The position numbers were made by a program, and so were the translations under genes. Positions 22,901-23,292 of a stretch of DNA of 23,292 nt are shown here, in pieces. Each line of letters opens with the position of its first letter. Within the stretch, counting starts at the first letter, position 1. Where the stretch lies: the NCBI GenBank assembly GCA_002478955.1, contig DLKK01000113.1:9526-32817 (forward strand), given 5' to 3'. This DNA is from Treponema sp. UBA7590 (lineage in GTDB: Bacteria > Spirochaetota > Spirochaetia > Treponematales > Treponemataceae). A model generated the notes under the pieces. That model was not told the origin of the DNA and did no database searches. It saw only the letters and a list, made by a program, of their open reading frames with translations.

Positions 22901-23292
22901 AAACCGCTTCAGTTTGCGCTTTCTGGAAATTTAAAGAGCGAGCAGCTGGATATTTCTGTAAAAAATGTGAAGGCTGATGTCGGAAAACTTTTTGAATATC
23001 TTGATATTTCGCGTTTAAAAGTCTACAACGGAAAATTGAACGGTTCCCTTGCGATTTCCGGGCTAAAGGCTGATCCTGAATTTCTTGGGGATTTTTCATT
23101 GACTCAGGCGGATTTCACGTTGCCGAAAATTGTTTCCCAGCATGTTTTTGTTCCTAAGACGCAAATTATCTTTGACCACAACAAGATTTATATTCCTATT
23201 GCCCGTGGTTATGTAAAAAAGCCTGATAATGTTATCTGCGCCGATTTGAACGTTTTCTTTGACCGCTGGTCGTTCAGCCGCCTTGAAAGCCA
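19976..23292 (+). CDS. TamB/AsmA-like giant envelope protein, 3'-partial
   Basis: The frame runs from ATG 19976 (MKRLSLKETLALTIFLLVVI) to the window end without a stop; 1105 codons are visible. An N-terminal membrane anchor (about residues 8-28) is followed by a short helical segment and then more than a thousand residues of repeating amphipathic beta strands. Motifs such as VRNVQLVY, ISSIKDVSVDGFVLDV and LKVYNGKLNGSLAISGLKADPEF are typical of AsmA/TamB proteins: 'G.l.G.l.i.G...dP.f' near the C-terminus of the visible part. TamB-type proteins form a hydrophobic groove spanning the periplasm and carry lipids, or help outer-membrane protein assembly, between membranes. The diagnostic TamB C-terminal domain would lie beyond the window. 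There is no SD; the start is chosen from the membrane anchor. Confidence 0.8.
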   Translation, partial: MKRLSLKETLALTIFLLVVIFSAFIVRPLYSFVSARLEQESHLLENIVSEKTGMNFSYEKFSPSIVTGLRIKNIILSDANDGKRIAQIKKIVVRYSVLDFFRGRGISSIKDVSVDGFVLDVNKDNLFLKKLSEHSRKNGKESKIQKEQNTEEKTNIFLDLKNVASELPFNVFVRNVQLVYSDKDSSAAVNFRKITVAYLTQSKVLQIKTSGGASYTKKGNRFSLGFSASGSIPNDFEESSVTFRITDFTNGKYSLARLNLLLGYKNRVFDLRTIQNGYPLYLQGTFGLDTAEATVFLSTKNLRPGGIIFSRQNSNSAKKLKNLSLSVNVDAKYNFFSDDFSYSSWGRIFVPDAVYSGGFTANYSFGGDKKSISVKKMEFSGPNIDVDYFGSCIYEGVKLSGELNVNALKLPNGVNVSTELYIDSLEKGFMAFAPQLMLDQKALTAIQLSVVPVQDSVDFSFEVSDYFHPEAENAGTIKIEGSYIGGTKYLQANISSNGIYLDSAAQTVSCFGKNPGKSSFAFLSSYIFNGEFFVSTDFSQVSFNVPYAFVANTKKDGQFFYISLDGNGSSLNLNRVDFVNNGKLVHLSGIYEKSPDGDDAFFSADLNADSIPYHFSGNFMPGIVSVNGDYGAVFDLKKNDDGKISGNLSADGFPFSVNGSIFTLSTETNFTYSDDDGINVRIARLEALEASGKYSFNPVLNVTGNVTKYGVFLDAISYSDKFSAIEGKSELLWNMNGSVFDSARFSAALKNPVSTEGINVAVELSNPNGDVFSAENLKNSFYLNSQFVFNNFGLSRFTAEESENNRLSATLILSGVLSNLYAGLNVEKLSVMSAGKEIDVNGSAFIEEKNLTVDNFKLVYNNLSLNNISAQFDLNNFTGVAKADFDTVLAKQTVHAPLEFSVSDTVIGDGKILPSEFAARLSCGKISGTLFKKEFPFELTVLHSGDVTTVYSSELQGISGSVYNDGKINFSIAEGKPLQFALSGNLKSEQLDISVKNVKADVGKLFEYLDISRLKVYNGKLNGSLAISGLKADPEFLGDFSLTQADFTLPKIVSQHVFVPKTQIIFDHNKIYIPIARGYVKKPDNVICADLNVFFDRWSFSRLES

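Overview
The window reads as chromosomal DNA of an AT-rich, double-membraned spirochaete, most likely a host-associated Treponema. This is inferred from gene content, not from a database search. It has a LolCDE lipoprotein-export system and a TamB-like envelope protein, as expected of a diderm. It also has an McsA-McsB-ClpC module best known from Firmicutes, a PUR-domain nucleic-acid-binding protein like Borrelia BpuR, and several secreted proteins of spirochaete type. No rRNA, tRNA, CRISPR array, transposase or prophage gene is visible.

Left part (1-12132, all + strand): one tightly packed run of genes with overlaps or gaps of a few bases. It holds a membrane protein open at its 5' end and cut by an in-frame TAA, then ftsY, a secreted protein of unknown function, lolC, lolD, lolE, an mcsA-like gene, an mcsB-like gene, clpC, and an orphan periplasmic binding protein. 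The run joins protein delivery to the membrane (FtsY), lipoprotein release (LolCDE) and protein quality control (McsA/McsB/ClpC). The mcsB product keeps the fold but has lost the residues that define an active protein-arginine kinase. The ctsR repressor gene that usually precedes mcsA is absent.

Middle (12119-15465, + strand): a near-consensus sigma-70 promoter sits so close to the start codon that the mRNA of a purine phosphoribosyltransferase gene should be leaderless. A large secreted beta-helix protein and rnhB (RNase HII) follow in the same direction.

Right part, - strand (read from 19698 down to 15479): tmk (thymidylate kinase with an altered Walker A motif), a GC-rich structured intergenic element, a secreted helical protein of unknown function, aroB, a nifS/iscS-type cysteine desulfurase, and the PUR-domain gene, which converges on rnhB.

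Right end (+ strand): a divergent 277-base gap carries a 203-base imperfect palindrome with 23-base terminal inverted repeats (22 of 23 matching). After it, a very large TamB/AsmA-like gene starts at 19976 and runs off the window end (1105 codons visible).

The points most worth a second look are the degenerate McsB beside an apparently intact ClpC, the palindromic element, the leaderless promoter, the Walker A change in Tmk and the in-frame stop in the first gene.
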